64,000 nt of DNA from NCBI GenBank assembly GCA_003001795.1, contig PVNI01000005.1:248001-312000 (forward strand), read 5' to 3'. The DNA comes from Actinomadura viridilutea. Its GTDB lineage: Bacteria > Actinomycetota > Actinomycetes > Streptosporangiales > Streptosporangiaceae. This document shows, piece after piece, positions 35,223 through 44,338 of the stretch. Numbering within the stretch: position 1 is the stretch's first letter; every line of letters begins with the position of its first letter. The translations under genes were made by a program, and so were the position numbers. Under the pieces are notes generated by a model, which was given only the letters and a program-made list of their open reading frames with translations, was not told the DNA's origin and ran no database searches.

Positions 35223-35856
35223 GCGTCCTCCTCGACAGGGCATGCGATCGGTGATCGCCCACAAAGGACGATCTTTACCGCGTACCCCGCGAGCGGCCGT
35301 TTTAGACACCTCGCACGGCAACGCGGGTGCGGGGAGTCTACGCAGGCGCCGCGGAGATGAGAAGACCGCGCTTCCCGCGACCGGCGATGACGTCCGAAAA
35401 CGTCCTGCTTTGCTCGCTGTTTTGCCTGAAAAGTGATCGCTTGCCGTGTCGTCGCAGGTCAGCAGCCATTGTCCGGCGTTGCGGACGTCCAGAGGAGGCC
35501 GCACCGCCCCGACTCTTGGGCCCCCTTTTACCTAAGGCCGCAATCGGCATTACATGCCGCCCCAAATTCGCCGCCGCCCTCGGCCGCGGAAGGCGATCAT
35601 ATAGCCGCCCCGCCGCCCGCCCGCGCCCGCCCGCCCGAAATGATCACGCGCGCCGCAGACGGCGCTCGGCAATCATCTCGCGAAATATGATCGATAATCG
35701 ATCGTGCATTTTTTCTCAAGCACAGAGTGAGCACCCGGCCGAGCACCCCCGCGCCATACCGCCCGCCGGCGTGGAAGTCTTGGCGCGCAGGGCGAGGTCG
35801 CCGTGCTCCTCGTGGAGGTCGGGCGCGAGCGCGTCCGGCTGGTGCTCTGCCGCGGT
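35223..35856. promoter_or_regulatory. hppA upstream region with a palindrome at 35689-35703
   Basis: 634 bp with no convincing gene. The hppA promoter must be here. At the far end (35681-35720) is an AT-rich patch with a perfect 15-bp palindrome GATCGATAATCGATC (35689-35703) followed by a run of six T. It may be an operator or a terminator of the HisI-like gene, which ends 154 bp further on the minus strand. Confidence 0.35.
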
Positions 35857-36276
35857 CTACTCGTAGGCGCCCTGCACAGGACGGAGCGCGCCGTCGTCCC
35901 CGATCGCCCTGTAGTAGCAGGTGCGGCGCGACTGCCCCGAGGGGGTCTTGGTGTGGCAGGCCCCACCCGTCGTCGGCCGCACCAGGTAGAGCAGCGAGTT
36001 CTGCTCGCAGTTGACGCGGACCTCGACCAGGTTCAGCGTGTCCCCCGACGTCGCCCCCTTGCGCCACAGCTCGTTGCGGGACGTGGACCACAACACGGCG
36101 ATGCCCTCGTCCAGCGACGCCTTCAGCGCCTTGTCGTTGGCATAGCCCACGAACAGGACCTCGCCGCTGTCCACGTCCTGCAGCACGACGGGCACGACCT
36201 GCGCCCCCGTCGCCGCCACCGCGGCCAGCTTGCCGAAGTCCAGATTGAGCTCAAGACCTTCCTCAAGGTCGCTCAT
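35857..36276 (-). CDS. divergent HisI-like (phosphoribosyl-AMP cyclohydrolase fold) protein
   Basis: A 139-residue protein. The fold is clear from VLFVGYANDKALKASLDEGIAVLWSTSRNELWRKGATSGDTLNLVEVRV, which matches HisI. The three zinc cysteines are kept (Cys90, Cys107, Cys120). The magnesium-binding DCDxD of HisI is replaced by NCEQN (89-93), and the second loop is longer (GGACHTKTPSGQSRRTC). HisI opens the adenine ring of PR-AMP in histidine synthesis. Without the Asp ligands and with no his genes near, this is probably a paralogue with another ring-opening or deamination role, though a functional HisI is not excluded. The ATG follows GGAGGAGGAA. Confidence 0.78.
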   Translation of the reverse strand: MSDLEEGLELNLDFGKLAAVAATGAQVVPVVLQDVDSGEVLFVGYANDKALKASLDEGIAVLWSTSRNELWRKGATSGDTLNLVEVRVNCEQNSLLYLVRPTTGGACHTKTPSGQSRRTCYYRAIGDDGALRPVQGAYE

Positions 36277-37051
36277 GCTTCCTCCTCCACAGCGCACGTC
36301 AGCGTTGCCATGACCCTCTCTATCCGATGGCACCGCCCACCCCGGCCCACCGGTCGACGGCTCCCCCGCCGTCCCGCTCTACCGCCAACACCACCTCGCC
36401 CCGCTGCCCCTCTAACCAGCAGGACGATTGCCGCAGGCCGGTCGCCCAAGAGGTCCATGGCGACGACGTCAAAACGCCCTCACACGCCCCGCAGGACGAC
36501 GACTGCGACGGCCCGCGTCCCTTCATCCGTTCCACCCACCGAACGGCCCATCTGGTCTACCAGCCGCCCTACGCCAGCCCCCATCGCGACGCCCCAGTCG
36601 CCCCAGCCAAGCACGCCAAGGGCACCGAGCCGCGCGTAGACGACCATGCGGACGAGACACGGTGCAGCGGACGGCCCGGGCCGTGGCGGCCACCACGGCG
36701 GGACTTGTGGTGATGGAAGTGTGCGCGACGAACGGGCGGAGAAAGCCCAGGAGCCGGTACGAGGCTGCTCGTACCGGCTCCTGGTGCGCTATGGAGCGGT
36801 TCTGGCCGTCTAGGCGGCTGCAGGGACGTGGACCGGGCCGCCCGCCTTCTCCAGGCACGCGCCCCCTGTCGAACTGGAGCGAGAGGCCTCACGCGCGATG
36901 GCTCCGGAGACGTCCCCGCGCCTGCGGAGAAGCGGCCGCCGCCCGCGGCTCCTGCCGGGCGCCCCCCTGCTCCGCAGGCGCCGGACGTGTCCCGTGTCCT
37001 TGAAGGGGGAGCGTGTCCGGACGTGCCCGGCGAGCGCGCCGACATGGGGCG
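36277..37051. other. gene-poor stretch with a long hairpin
   Basis: No confident gene. A minus-strand frame of 61 codons (36273-36458) ends by an ATGA overlap with the HisI-like start codon, and in the same frame another 55 or so codons precede it after a TGA; both are Gly/Arg/Val-rich and may be chance or a decayed upstream gene. The main structure is the hairpin at 36747-36784. Confidence 0.4.
36747..36784. terminator. 17-bp perfect hairpin, candidate terminator of the bldG operon
   Basis: CCAGGAGCCGGTACGAG (36747-36763) pairs without mismatch with its complement at 36768-36784 around the 4-nt loop GCTG. It lies 268 bp past the stop of the anti-sigma gene on the minus strand. No T-run follows on either strand, so it could instead be a processing site or a small-RNA hairpin. 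Confidence 0.55.
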
Positions 37052-37492
37052 TCAGCTCTGCGGCGGCACGCCCTCCTCCGCGGGCCAGCTCATGCGGATC
37101 TGGACGCCCTTGGGGGTCGAGGAGATCTCCACGTCGTCCGCCAGACCCGAGATCACCGCCAGGCCCAGATCGACGGTGCCGTTCCCCAGCGCGTACTCCA
37201 AGCCCTCCGACGCGGCGGGCATCCCGCGGCCGGCGTCCTCGCTGGGGACGGTGTCGCTGACGGTGACTTCGAACCGGCGGCCGGTGCCGTTCAGCTCCAG
37301 CCGGACCGGTTCGTCCGGACAGTGCCGCTGGTGCGCCTCTACGGCACGCGAACACGCCTCGCCCACCGCCAGCCGGACCTCGTCCAGCAGGGCCTCGGCG
37401 ACGCCACTGCGGCGGGCCACCGCCGTGACGATCAGCCGCGCCGTGCGGACGTGGGCCGGCAGGGCGCTGAAAGTGAGCTCAACGGGTCCCAT
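37052..37492 (-). CDS. RsbW-type anti-sigma factor kinase, BldG partner
   Basis: A 146-residue HATPase of the anti-sigma class. The N-box is ARRSGVAEALLDEVRLAVGEACSRAVEAHQ, with Glu of EAC in place and Asn replaced by Ser (usual motif EAxxNA), and the G-box region is LGLAVISGLADDVEIS. It starts 14 bp after bldG on the same strand. The Streptomyces counterpart, next to bldG, is an anti-sigma factor that BldG binds. The loss of the N-box Asn hints that kinase activity may be weak. The ATG at 37492 is chosen because it begins the domain. Confidence 0.85.
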   Translation of the reverse strand: MGPVELTFSALPAHVRTARLIVTAVARRSGVAEALLDEVRLAVGEACSRAVEAHQRHCPDEPVRLELNGTGRRFEVTVSDTVPSEDAGRGMPAASEGLEYALGNGTVDLGLAVISGLADDVEISSTPKGVQIRMSWPAEEGVPPQS

Positions 37493-37506
37493 CGCGGCCG
37501 GGCCGT

Positions 37507-37860
37507 CTACTTGGCGCCCTTGCGCTTTTCCTGGGCCTCGGCGATCGAGTTGTGGATGCCGAAGACCTTGGTCAGGCCGGTGATGCGGAAGATCTTCAGG
37601 ATGCGCTCCTGGGTGCACACCAGCTCGAGCGACCCGTCGTGGGCGCGCACGCGCTTGAGCCCGCCGACCAGGACGCCCAGGCCGGTCGAGTCGAGGAACT
37701 CGACCTTCTCCATGTCCACCAGGAGGTGGAACTTGCCCTTGTTGACCAGGTCGATGAGCTTCTCGCGGAGCCTCGGCGCCGTGTAGACGTCGATCTCGCC
37801 TTCCACGTTGATGACGGTGAGGCCGTCTTCGGTGGTGTAGTCGTTCACCTTGAGGTCCAC
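37507..37860 (-). CDS. bldG: BldG-type anti-anti-sigma factor (STAS domain)
   Basis: A 117-residue STAS protein with a very close match to Streptomyces BldG from memory: [82 protein letters not shown]. The phosphorylated Ser is Ser58 in LDSTGLG. BldG is needed for aerial growth and antibiotic production through partner switching with anti-sigma factors. The GTG at 37860 follows GGAGGA. The downstream anti-sigma gene and the divergent helicase gene repeat the Streptomyces order (helicase - bldG - anti-sigma). Confidence 0.93.
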   Translation of the reverse strand: MDLKVNDYTTEDGLTVINVEGEIDVYTAPRLREKLIDLVNKGKFHLLVDMEKVEFLDSTGLGVLVGGLKRVRAHDGSLELVCTQERILKIFRITGLTKVFGIHNSIAEAQEKRKGAK

Positions 37861-38115
37861 AGATCCTCCAGCGCCATCCAGCACACTTCGATCCCGTCGT
37901 CCACGGAACCGGCCGCGGGGGGCGGTTTCGCGGGCGCCGGGACTCCGCCGTGATTCAATCACGCCCCGGCGTCGAGTACGCGCGTAATCGCCCAGTCGAA
38001 CGGAACTTCGTACGGCCGTCTGACCTGCTGATCTGCCGGTCGTGAAAGGGGACACGGCCCTGCGGCGCCGGGGCGTTCACGTACTTGTGCCCCGGCTGGC
38101 AGACTGAAAAACCTG

Positions 38116-40422
38116 ATGGGCGCGCAAAGATCTTCTACCCCCGTGGACCGGCTGCTGGCCGACCCGTTCCGGCGCGACCGCATCACCCACGTCGAGCGGG
38201 TCCCCGCCCGCGCGGGCCGCCGCGCGGACTGGCCGGCCTGGACGCCGCCCACGCTGGTACGACGCCTGGCGGCGGCGGGCATCGACGCGCCGTGGGAGCA
38301 CCAGGCGGCGGCGGCCGAGCACGCCCGCTCCGGACGGTCTGTGATCATCGCCACAGGCACCGCCTCGGGGAAGTCGCTCGCCTATCTCCTGCCCGCCATC
38401 GCGTCCATCTACGAGGAGGACCCGCGGCGCGAGGGCACGGTGCTCTACCTGTCGCCCACCAAGGCGCTGGCCGCCGATCAGCTCCGTTCGCTCCGGTCGC
38501 TGCGGCTGACCCGTGTACGCGCGGCCACCTACGACGGCGACACGCCCCGGGAGGAGCGCGCCTGGGTGCGGCAGCACGCCAACTACGTGCTGACCAACCC
38601 CGACATGCTGCACCGGTCCATCCTGCCCTCGCACGGACGCTGGGCCGCCTTCCTGCGCCGTCTGCGCTACGTCATCGTGGACGAGGCCCACGGGTACAGA
38701 GGTGTCTTCGGTTCCCACGTGGCGCAGGTGCTGCGGCGTCTTCGCCGCGTGTGCGCGCGGTACGGGTCCTCGCCCGTCTTCATCTTGGCCTCGGCCACCA
38801 CCTCGGAGCCCGCGACGACCGCGTCCCGCCTCACGGGCCTGGACGTGGTGGCCGTGGACGACGACGCGTCTCCCCGCGGCCCGGCCACCTTCGCCCTCTG
38901 GGAGCCGCCGCTGACGGAACTGCGCGGCGAGCACGGCGCTCCCGTCCGCCGCACCGCCACCGCCGAAACCGGCGACCTCCTGGCCGACCTGGTGGTCGAG
39001 GGGGTGCAGACGCTGGCGTTCGTGCGGTCGCGCCGCGGCGCGGAGTCGGTCGCGCTCGGCGCCAAACGCGCTCTGGAGGAGGCCGCCCCGGAGCTCGTCG
39101 ACCAGGTCGCGGCCTACCGCGCGGGGTACCTGCCCGAGGACAGGCGCGCCCTCGAGGCGGCGCTGCGGTCACGGGACCTGATCGGGCTCGCCAGCACCAA
39201 CGCCTTGGAACTGGGCGTCGACGTGTCCGGTCTGGACGCGGTGATCGTCTGCGGGTGGCCCGGCACCCGCGCGTCCCTCTGGCAGCAGGCGGGGCGGGCC
39301 GGACGGTCCGGCCAGGCCGCGCTCGCCGTCCTCGTCGCGCGCGACGACCCCCTGGACACCTACCTCGTCCACCATCCAGAAGCGATCTTCGGGACGCCGG
39401 TCGAGGCCACCGTGCTCGACCCCGACAACCCGTACGTCCTCGAACCGCACCTGTGCGCGGCCGCGGCCGAGCTGCCGCTGACCGAGGACGACCTCGACCT
39501 GTTCGGGCCGTCCACCGCCGACCTGCTGCCGGACCTGGTGCGGCGCGGCCTGCTGCGGCGCCGCCCCGCCGGCTGGTACTGGACGCGCCGCGACAAGGCC
39601 GCCGACCTGGCCGACATCCGCGGCGCGGGCGGCACGCCGGTGCAGGTCGTCGAGGCCGCCACCGGCCGCCTGCTGGGCACGGTGGACGAGGCGTCCGCGC
39701 ACACCACCGTCCACGAGGGCGCCGTCTACATCCACCAGGGCGAGACCTTCATCGTCCAGACGCTCGACCTGGACGACTCGGTCGCGCTCGTGGAGGAGGC
39801 CGACCCCGACTACTCCACCACCGCGCGGGACGTCACCGACATCCGCGTGGTGGAACGCCTCCGCTCGGTCGCCTGGGGCGAGGCCACCCTCAACTACGGC
39901 ACGGTCGACGTCACACGGCAGGTCGTCGCGTACCAGATGCGGCGGCTGCAGACCGGCGAAATGCTCGGGGAGAAGCCGCTGGACCTTCCGCCCCGCACCC
40001 TGCGCACCCGCGCCGTCTGGTGGACGCTGTCGCAAACTCAGGTGGAGCGCCTGGGCGACCTGGACCTGGCGGGCTCGGCCCACGCCGCCGAGCACGCCTC
40101 CATCGGCCTGCTGCCCCTGTACGCGACCTGCGACCGCTGGGACATCGGCGGCGTCTCCACCGCCCTCCACCCCGACACGGGCCTGCTGACGGTGTTCGTG
40201 TACGACGGCCACGAGGGCGGCGCCGGATTCGCCGAACGCGGCTACGCCAACGCCGCCACCTGGCTGCACGCGACCCGCGAGGCCATCGCCGCCTGCGAGT
40301 GCGAATCGGGATGCCCGTCGTGCATCCAGTCGCCGAAATGCGGCAACGGCAACGACCCGCTGGACAAGCACGGCGCCCTGGTCATGCTGGCCGAACTCCT
40401 CAGCCACGCCCCCACCCCATAG
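38116..40422 (+). CDS. MrfA/YprA-type DEAH-box helicase with C-terminal Cys4 domain
   Basis: A 768-residue SF2 helicase. Walker A ATGTASGKS (Lys86), DEAH at 189-192 and SATTSEP motif III lie in the first RecA domain. RSRRGAE, STNALELGVDVSGLDAVIV and QQAGRAGRSGQ lie in the second. The C-terminal DUF1998 part ends CECESGCPSCIQSPKCGNGN, a four-Cys metal site. Close relatives (B. subtilis MrfA, M. tuberculosis Rv3649) unwind DNA 3'-5' and act in mitomycin-type damage repair. The ATG at 38116 is the normal start. A 106-bp broken copy of its DEAH region lies at 60800-60905. Confidence 0.93.
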   Translation: MGAQRSSTPVDRLLADPFRRDRITHVERVPARAGRRADWPAWTPPTLVRRLAAAGIDAPWEHQAAAAEHARSGRSVIIATGTASGKSLAYLLPAIASIYEEDPRREGTVLYLSPTKALAADQLRSLRSLRLTRVRAATYDGDTPREERAWVRQHANYVLTNPDMLHRSILPSHGRWAAFLRRLRYVIVDEAHGYRGVFGSHVAQVLRRLRRVCARYGSSPVFILASATTSEPATTASRLTGLDVVAVDDDASPRGPATFALWEPPLTELRGEHGAPVRRTATAETGDLLADLVVEGVQTLAFVRSRRGAESVALGAKRALEEAAPELVDQVAAYRAGYLPEDRRALEAALRSRDLIGLASTNALELGVDVSGLDAVIVCGWPGTRASLWQQAGRAGRSGQAALAVLVARDDPLDTYLVHHPEAIFGTPVEATVLDPDNPYVLEPHLCAAAAELPLTEDDLDLFGPSTADLLPDLVRRGLLRRRPAGWYWTRRDKAADLADIRGAGGTPVQVVEAATGRLLGTVDEASAHTTVHEGAVYIHQGETFIVQTLDLDDSVALVEEADPDYSTTARDVTDIRVVERLRSVAWGEATLNYGTVDVTRQVVAYQMRRLQTGEMLGEKPLDLPPRTLRTRAVWWTLSQTQVERLGDLDLAGSAHAAEHASIGLLPLYATCDRWDIGGVSTALHPDTGLLTVFVYDGHEGGAGFAERGYANAATWLHATREAIAACECESGCPSCIQSPKCGNGNDPLDKHGALVMLAELLSHAPTP

Positions 40423-40431
40423 GCGCCCCAG

Positions 40432-40870
40432 GCCACCCCGGTCTGAGGCGGGCGCCCCTGATGCCGGCCATCACCGCCTCGAACCGCGGGGCATCCCCTC
40501 ATTGACCGGCGGTCACCACCGGCGACAACACCATCTGCCCCTGCTCGCAGGGGCAGATGCACCTTGGTCGACAACCCGCCGCGAGAGCGGCCCAGCCTGT
40601 GGTCGCCCGGCTCGGCAGCCGTTCCACCGGGCGGCTCGCGCCCCAGCGCACCGTGCCGCAGGGCCCCGGCGGTGTGTTGGTGCGCCGCGGCATGATGGTG
40701 GAGTCGACGCTCACCTGTCGGCCTGATCAGCCCGGCCGCGTCGGCCCGGCCTGCGGGGGCGGCCAGGATGCGCGTCCAGACGCCTTCACGCTGCCGGCGC
40801 CGGAACAGGGCCCGTAGACCGCCTGCCAGAATCCGGAACAGGCGGGCACGGCCCGCCGACGGTGTATGTC
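40432..40870 (-). pseudogene. remnant of an IS5-family transposase
   Basis: Pieces of one transposase appear in order on the minus strand but in different frames: REGVWTRILAAP and DAAGLI, then VSVDSTIM, then HQHTAGAL and LGRSRGGLSTKVHL, then CEQGQMVLSPVVTAGQ followed by a TGA where Arg is expected and GDAPRFEAVMAGIR. At least three frameshifts and one stop make it inactive. The N-terminal third and the DDE C-terminal end are missing, and I see no inverted repeats. It abuts the helicase stop codon within about 10 bp and is an old insertion remnant. Confidence 0.85.
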
Positions 40871-41138
40871 TGTCCGACGTTCGTAGCCGACGATCTGGCT
40901 GTTCAGCTTGCGCTCTCCTGCGCGCCTCCCGCGTCCATCCGAGTGCGTCACTTGCCAGGCGACGGGCCATACGACCACCTACGCGCTTCGCCCGCTGCAT
41001 CTCTGCGTGTCAGAGCCCGGATGGTGGTCCTGATTCGCCTGCACGTACGGAGCGATGAGCAGTCGCCGGATCGACCTGTGGTCGGCGTCGCCGGGCCCCA
41101 GCTGTAACAGGACCGCTCGCGCGAATCTGAGGACTCGC

Positions 41139-41182
41139 TTGACCCTCCCATAGCTAACCGTTAACTATATGGCTGACCGTTA
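41139..41182 (+). promoter_or_regulatory. padR promoter with two TRACCGTTA operator copies
   Basis: A -35 TTGACC at 41139-41144 is followed 17 bp later by a weak -10 (TAACTA, 41162-41167). TAACCGTTA (41155-41163), itself palindromic, and TGACCGTTA (41174-41182) lie 19 bp apart over and after the -10. Such placement suits auto-repression by the PadR protein whose start is 12 bp downstream. Confidence 0.55.
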
Positions 41183-41193
41183 GGGAGGGGCCG

Positions 41194-41712
41194 ATGCAGG
41201 ACGTGGTGCTGGCATTGCTGGCCAAGGAGCCGGCGCACGGGTACCAGCTGCGCGCCCGGCTGCAGGAAGCGCTCGGCCCTCTCGGCGACGGGCTCAACGC
41301 CGGGCAGGTGTACGTGACGCTGCGGCGTCTGGAAAAGGCCGGGCTGGTCAGCGCGCGGGTCGTCGGCCAGACCGACCGGCCCGACCGCAAGGTCTACGAG
41401 CTGACCCCGGCCGGTCAGGAACGCGTGGCCGGCTGGCTGGCGGACGTGGACCGGGCGTCCCGTCCGGCGCCCACCGACTTTTATCTGAAGCTGGTGGCGG
41501 CCGCCTGGTCCGGGTTGGCCGACCCCGTGGACATCGTCGACGCCCAGCGGCGCGAACTGCTGCGACGGCTCGCGGACGTCCAGCGGGCCGCGCTCGCCCA
41601 GCCCCCCGGGTCCGGCCCGGCGCTGCTGCTGGAGGGCGCCGTCCTGCGTCTGCAGGCCGACCTGCGCTGGCTCGACTCGTGCGCCGCCCACTGGGCCGAC
41701 CGGGAGAAATGA
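41194..41712 (+). CDS. PadR-family regulator
   Basis: A 172-residue regulator. The winged helix occupies the first 80 residues (VVLALLAKEPAHGYQLRARLQEALGPLGDGLNAGQVYVTLRRLEKAGLVSARVV) and the C-terminal helical part is the dimerisation domain. PadR proteins often repress a transporter operon directly downstream and respond to its substrate; here the ABC genes start 6 bp later, so this is the regulator of its own operon. Two TRACCGTTA copies over the promoter are the likely operators. Confidence 0.92.
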   Translation: MQDVVLALLAKEPAHGYQLRARLQEALGPLGDGLNAGQVYVTLRRLEKAGLVSARVVGQTDRPDRKVYELTPAGQERVAGWLADVDRASRPAPTDFYLKLVAAAWSGLADPVDIVDAQRRELLRRLADVQRAALAQPPGSGPALLLEGAVLRLQADLRWLDSCAAHWADREK

Positions 41713-41718
41713 GGAACC

Positions 41719-42609
41719 GTGGAACCGATCCTGCGCGCCAGCCGCCTGCGCAAGCACTACGGCACGGGCACCGGCCTGGTCCGCGCCGTCGACGAGGTCG
41801 ACCTCGACGTCGCCTCGGGCGAGGCGGTCGGCATCATCGGCCCGAGCGGCTGCGGCAAGTCCACGCTGCTGCACCTGCTCGGCGCGCTCGACCGTCCGGA
41901 CGGCGGTTGGCTGTGGCTCGGCGGCGAGCGCATCGACAGGCTGTCGGAGACCGCGGCCGCGCGGCTGCGCCGCCGTTCGATCGGTTTCGTGTTCCAGGCG
42001 TTCCACCTGGTGGACGAGCTGACCGCCCGGGAGAACGTCGAGCTGCCCGCCCTGCTGGCCGGGGCGTCACCGCGCGCCGCCCGCCGCCGCGCCACCGCCC
42101 TGCTGGAACGCGTCGGTCTCGCGGACCGCGCCGGGCACCTGCCCGCCATGCTGTCGGGCGGGCAGCGCCAACGGGTCGCGGTCGCGCGCGCCCTCGTCAA
42201 CGATCCCGCCCTGCTGCTGGCCGACGAGCCCACCGGCAATCTCGACACCGCGGCCACGAGCGAGGTGCTGCGGCTGTTCGACGACCTGCGCGCGGAGGGC
42301 CGCACGCTGGTGATCGTCACGCACGACTCCCGCATCGCCGCGGCCGCGGACCGGCTGATCACCATGCGGGACGGCGCCTTCGTCGACGAGACGATCCTCC
42401 GCCGTCCCAGCGGAAACCCGAGCTTCGGCTACGCGATCCGCCACGGCTCGACCGACGACGACTCCGGCCTCGGTTCCGGCCTGGGCGACGACTTCGGGCT
42501 TCCCGATGCCCCCGGTCTCGGCCATGGCGACGGCTCCGGCTCGGGCCGCGACTCCGGGTTCGGCTCCGGTCACGGGTTCGGCCTCGGCGCGATCAGCGGG
42601 CTGGTGTGA
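41719..42609 (+). CDS. ABC transporter ATPase (MacB/LolD type) with Gly/Asp/Ser-rich tail
   Basis: A 296-residue ATPase. Walker A GPSGCGKSTLL (about 47-57), Q-loop FVFQAFHLVDELTARENVELP, signature LSGGQRQRVAVARAL and Walker B LLLADEPTGNLDT are all present, so it is active. The last 55 residues are repetitive Gly/Ser/Asp-rich sequence without parallel in MacB, encoded by short DNA repeats (GGCTCCGG-type). It starts with GTG 6 bp after PadR and ends 1 bp before the permease. Confidence 0.93.
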   Translation: MEPILRASRLRKHYGTGTGLVRAVDEVDLDVASGEAVGIIGPSGCGKSTLLHLLGALDRPDGGWLWLGGERIDRLSETAAARLRRRSIGFVFQAFHLVDELTARENVELPALLAGASPRAARRRATALLERVGLADRAGHLPAMLSGGQRQRVAVARALVNDPALLLADEPTGNLDTAATSEVLRLFDDLRAEGRTLVIVTHDSRIAAAADRLITMRDGAFVDETILRRPSGNPSFGYAIRHGSTDDDSGLGSGLGDDFGLPDAPGLGHGDGSGSGRDSGFGSGHGFGLGAISGLV

Positions 42610-42610
42610 C

Positions 42611-44338
42611 ATGGGACGACTCCTGCTGGTATGCCGACTGGCCTGGCGCGACCTGCGCCGGCGCCCCGCCCAGGCGGTGCTTCTCCTGGCGGCGATCGCG
42701 GCCACCACCACGACGCTGACGCTCGGCCTGCTGGTCGGCAACGCCGCCGACGATCCCTGGGACCGCACCCGCGCGGCGACGGCGGGCCCAGACGCCGTGG
42801 CCGTCGCCACCGAGGCCCGTGTCCTCCGCGACCTGGCGCGGTCCGAAGGCGTGACCGACGCCGTACGGCCGTTCCCGACCGTGTCGGTGCGCCTCGGTGT
42901 TCGGGACGTCGCCGTCAACGCCGTCGTCCAGGGCCGCGACGTGGCCCCCAGCCGCATCGACCGCCCGTACGTCACCTCGGGCACGTGGCTGCGCCCCGGC
43001 GCGGTCGTGGTGGAGCGCGCGTTCGCCGACGCGCTGCGCGTCCGGCCCGGAAACGAGATCACCTTGGCCGGTCGGCGTTTCCCCGTCGTCGGGATCGCCG
43101 TCACGACCGGCCGGCCCCCGTACCCGTCGTCCGCGCCCGGCCTGGTGTGGACGACCCGTGCCGACGCCGTCCGCCTGCCCTCCGCCTCGCCGCGCCGGCT
43201 GACCATGCCGATGCGCCTGGCGGACCCGTCCGCCGCCCCCGCCTTCGCCGCCCGCCACCAGGGCGTCAGGCCGTGGCAGGACCTGGCCGCGTACGCCACC
43301 GCGGAGCTCCGCCTGGCCGACGGCGCGCTGGTCAGCGGTGCGTGGGTGCTGGCGATCCTTGCGGGTCTGTGCGTCGCCCTGCTGGTCGGCGGCCGTCTCG
43401 CCGAGCAGGGACGGCGCGTGGGTCTGCTGAAGGCGGCCGGTGCGACGCCCGCCGTCGTCGCCGTCACGCTGCTGGCGGAGCACCTGCTGATCGCGGCCGT
43501 CGCCGGCGTCGTGGGACTGCTCGCGGGCTGGGCCGTGTCTCCTCTGCTCACGGAGCCGAACCCGGGCCTGCTCTCGACCGGCGGGGCCGCTCCCACGCCC
43601 GGCCTCGTCGCCGCCGTCCTGCTGTTCGCGGTCGGCGTCACGGCGACGGCCACCGCGGTGCCGGCGCTTCGCGGCGCCCGCATCACCACGGCGCGCGCGT
43701 TGCGCGACCCGGTGCGCCCGCCGCGCCGTCTGGGAGTGCCGTCCGGCCTGCCGGTCACCCTGCTGCTGGGCCTGCGCATCGCCGTACGGCGCGTTCGCCG
43801 GACCGTGCTGGCGGCGCTCAGCACGGCCGTCACCGTGGCGATGACCGTCGCCGCGCTGGCGATGAACCGGGACATCGCGCGCAAGGACGGTCAGGCCACC
43901 GGACCGGACTTCGTCCCGGGCGCGGGCAACCCCGTCACCGAACGGGTCGGCCAGATCGTCCTCGTGCTGGCCGTCACGATGCTGCTGCTCGCCGCGGTCA
44001 ACGCCGTCCTGACCGCGTGGGCCACGTCCTTGGACACCCTGCGCACCTCGGCGCTCGCCCGCGCTCTGGGCGCGACGCCCCGCCAGGTCACCGGCGGTCT
44101 CGTCGCCGCCCATCTGATCCCCGCGGGCGTGGCCGCGGTGGCGGGTGTTCCGCTGGGTCTTCTGGTGTACGCGGCGGCCCGCGCCGCCGGGAACGCTTCC
44201 TCGGCGAGCGGGCAGGTCCCGATCGTGTGGCTGGTCGCCGTCATCCCCGCCACACTGGCGGCCGTCGCCGTCCTGACCGCCGTCGCCGTCAGGCACGCCG
44301 CGACGCGCCCGGTGACGACCGTCCTCAGATCCGCCTAG
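42611..44338 (+). CDS. ABC transporter permease, FtsX-like, two FtsX modules
   Basis: A 575-residue membrane protein. The N-terminal helix (about 18-40) and an extracytoplasmic domain are followed by FtsX module one (about 245-370: GRLAEQGRRVGLLKAAGATPAVVAVTLLAEHLLIAAVAG) and module two (about 460-570: LDTLRTSALARALGATPRQVTGGLVAAHLIPAG). It works with the ATPase next to it as a MacB-like exporter or a mechanotransmission unit; substrate unknown. The ATG is 1 bp after the ATPase stop. The stop codon CTAG is shared with the convergent gene. Confidence 0.9.
   Translation: MGRLLLVCRLAWRDLRRRPAQAVLLLAAIAATTTTLTLGLLVGNAADDPWDRTRAATAGPDAVAVATEARVLRDLARSEGVTDAVRPFPTVSVRLGVRDVAVNAVVQGRDVAPSRIDRPYVTSGTWLRPGAVVVERAFADALRVRPGNEITLAGRRFPVVGIAVTTGRPPYPSSAPGLVWTTRADAVRLPSASPRRLTMPMRLADPSAAPAFAARHQGVRPWQDLAAYATAELRLADGALVSGAWVLAILAGLCVALLVGGRLAEQGRRVGLLKAAGATPAVVAVTLLAEHLLIAAVAGVVGLLAGWAVSPLLTEPNPGLLSTGGAAPTPGLVAAVLLFAVGVTATATAVPALRGARITTARALRDPVRPPRRLGVPSGLPVTLLLGLRIAVRRVRRTVLAALSTAVTVAMTVAALAMNRDIARKDGQATGPDFVPGAGNPVTERVGQIVLVLAVTMLLLAAVNAVLTAWATSLDTLRTSALARALGATPRQVTGGLVAAHLIPAGVAAVAGVPLGLLVYAAARAAGNASSASGQVPIVWLVAVIPATLAAVAVLTAVAVRHAATRPVTTVLRSA

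Noticed and set aside
36273..36458. 61-codon frame overlapping the HisI-like start by ATGA
   Set aside because: Composition is Gly/Arg-rich without conserved features; the overlap may be chance. Kept only as a remark in the intergenic entry.
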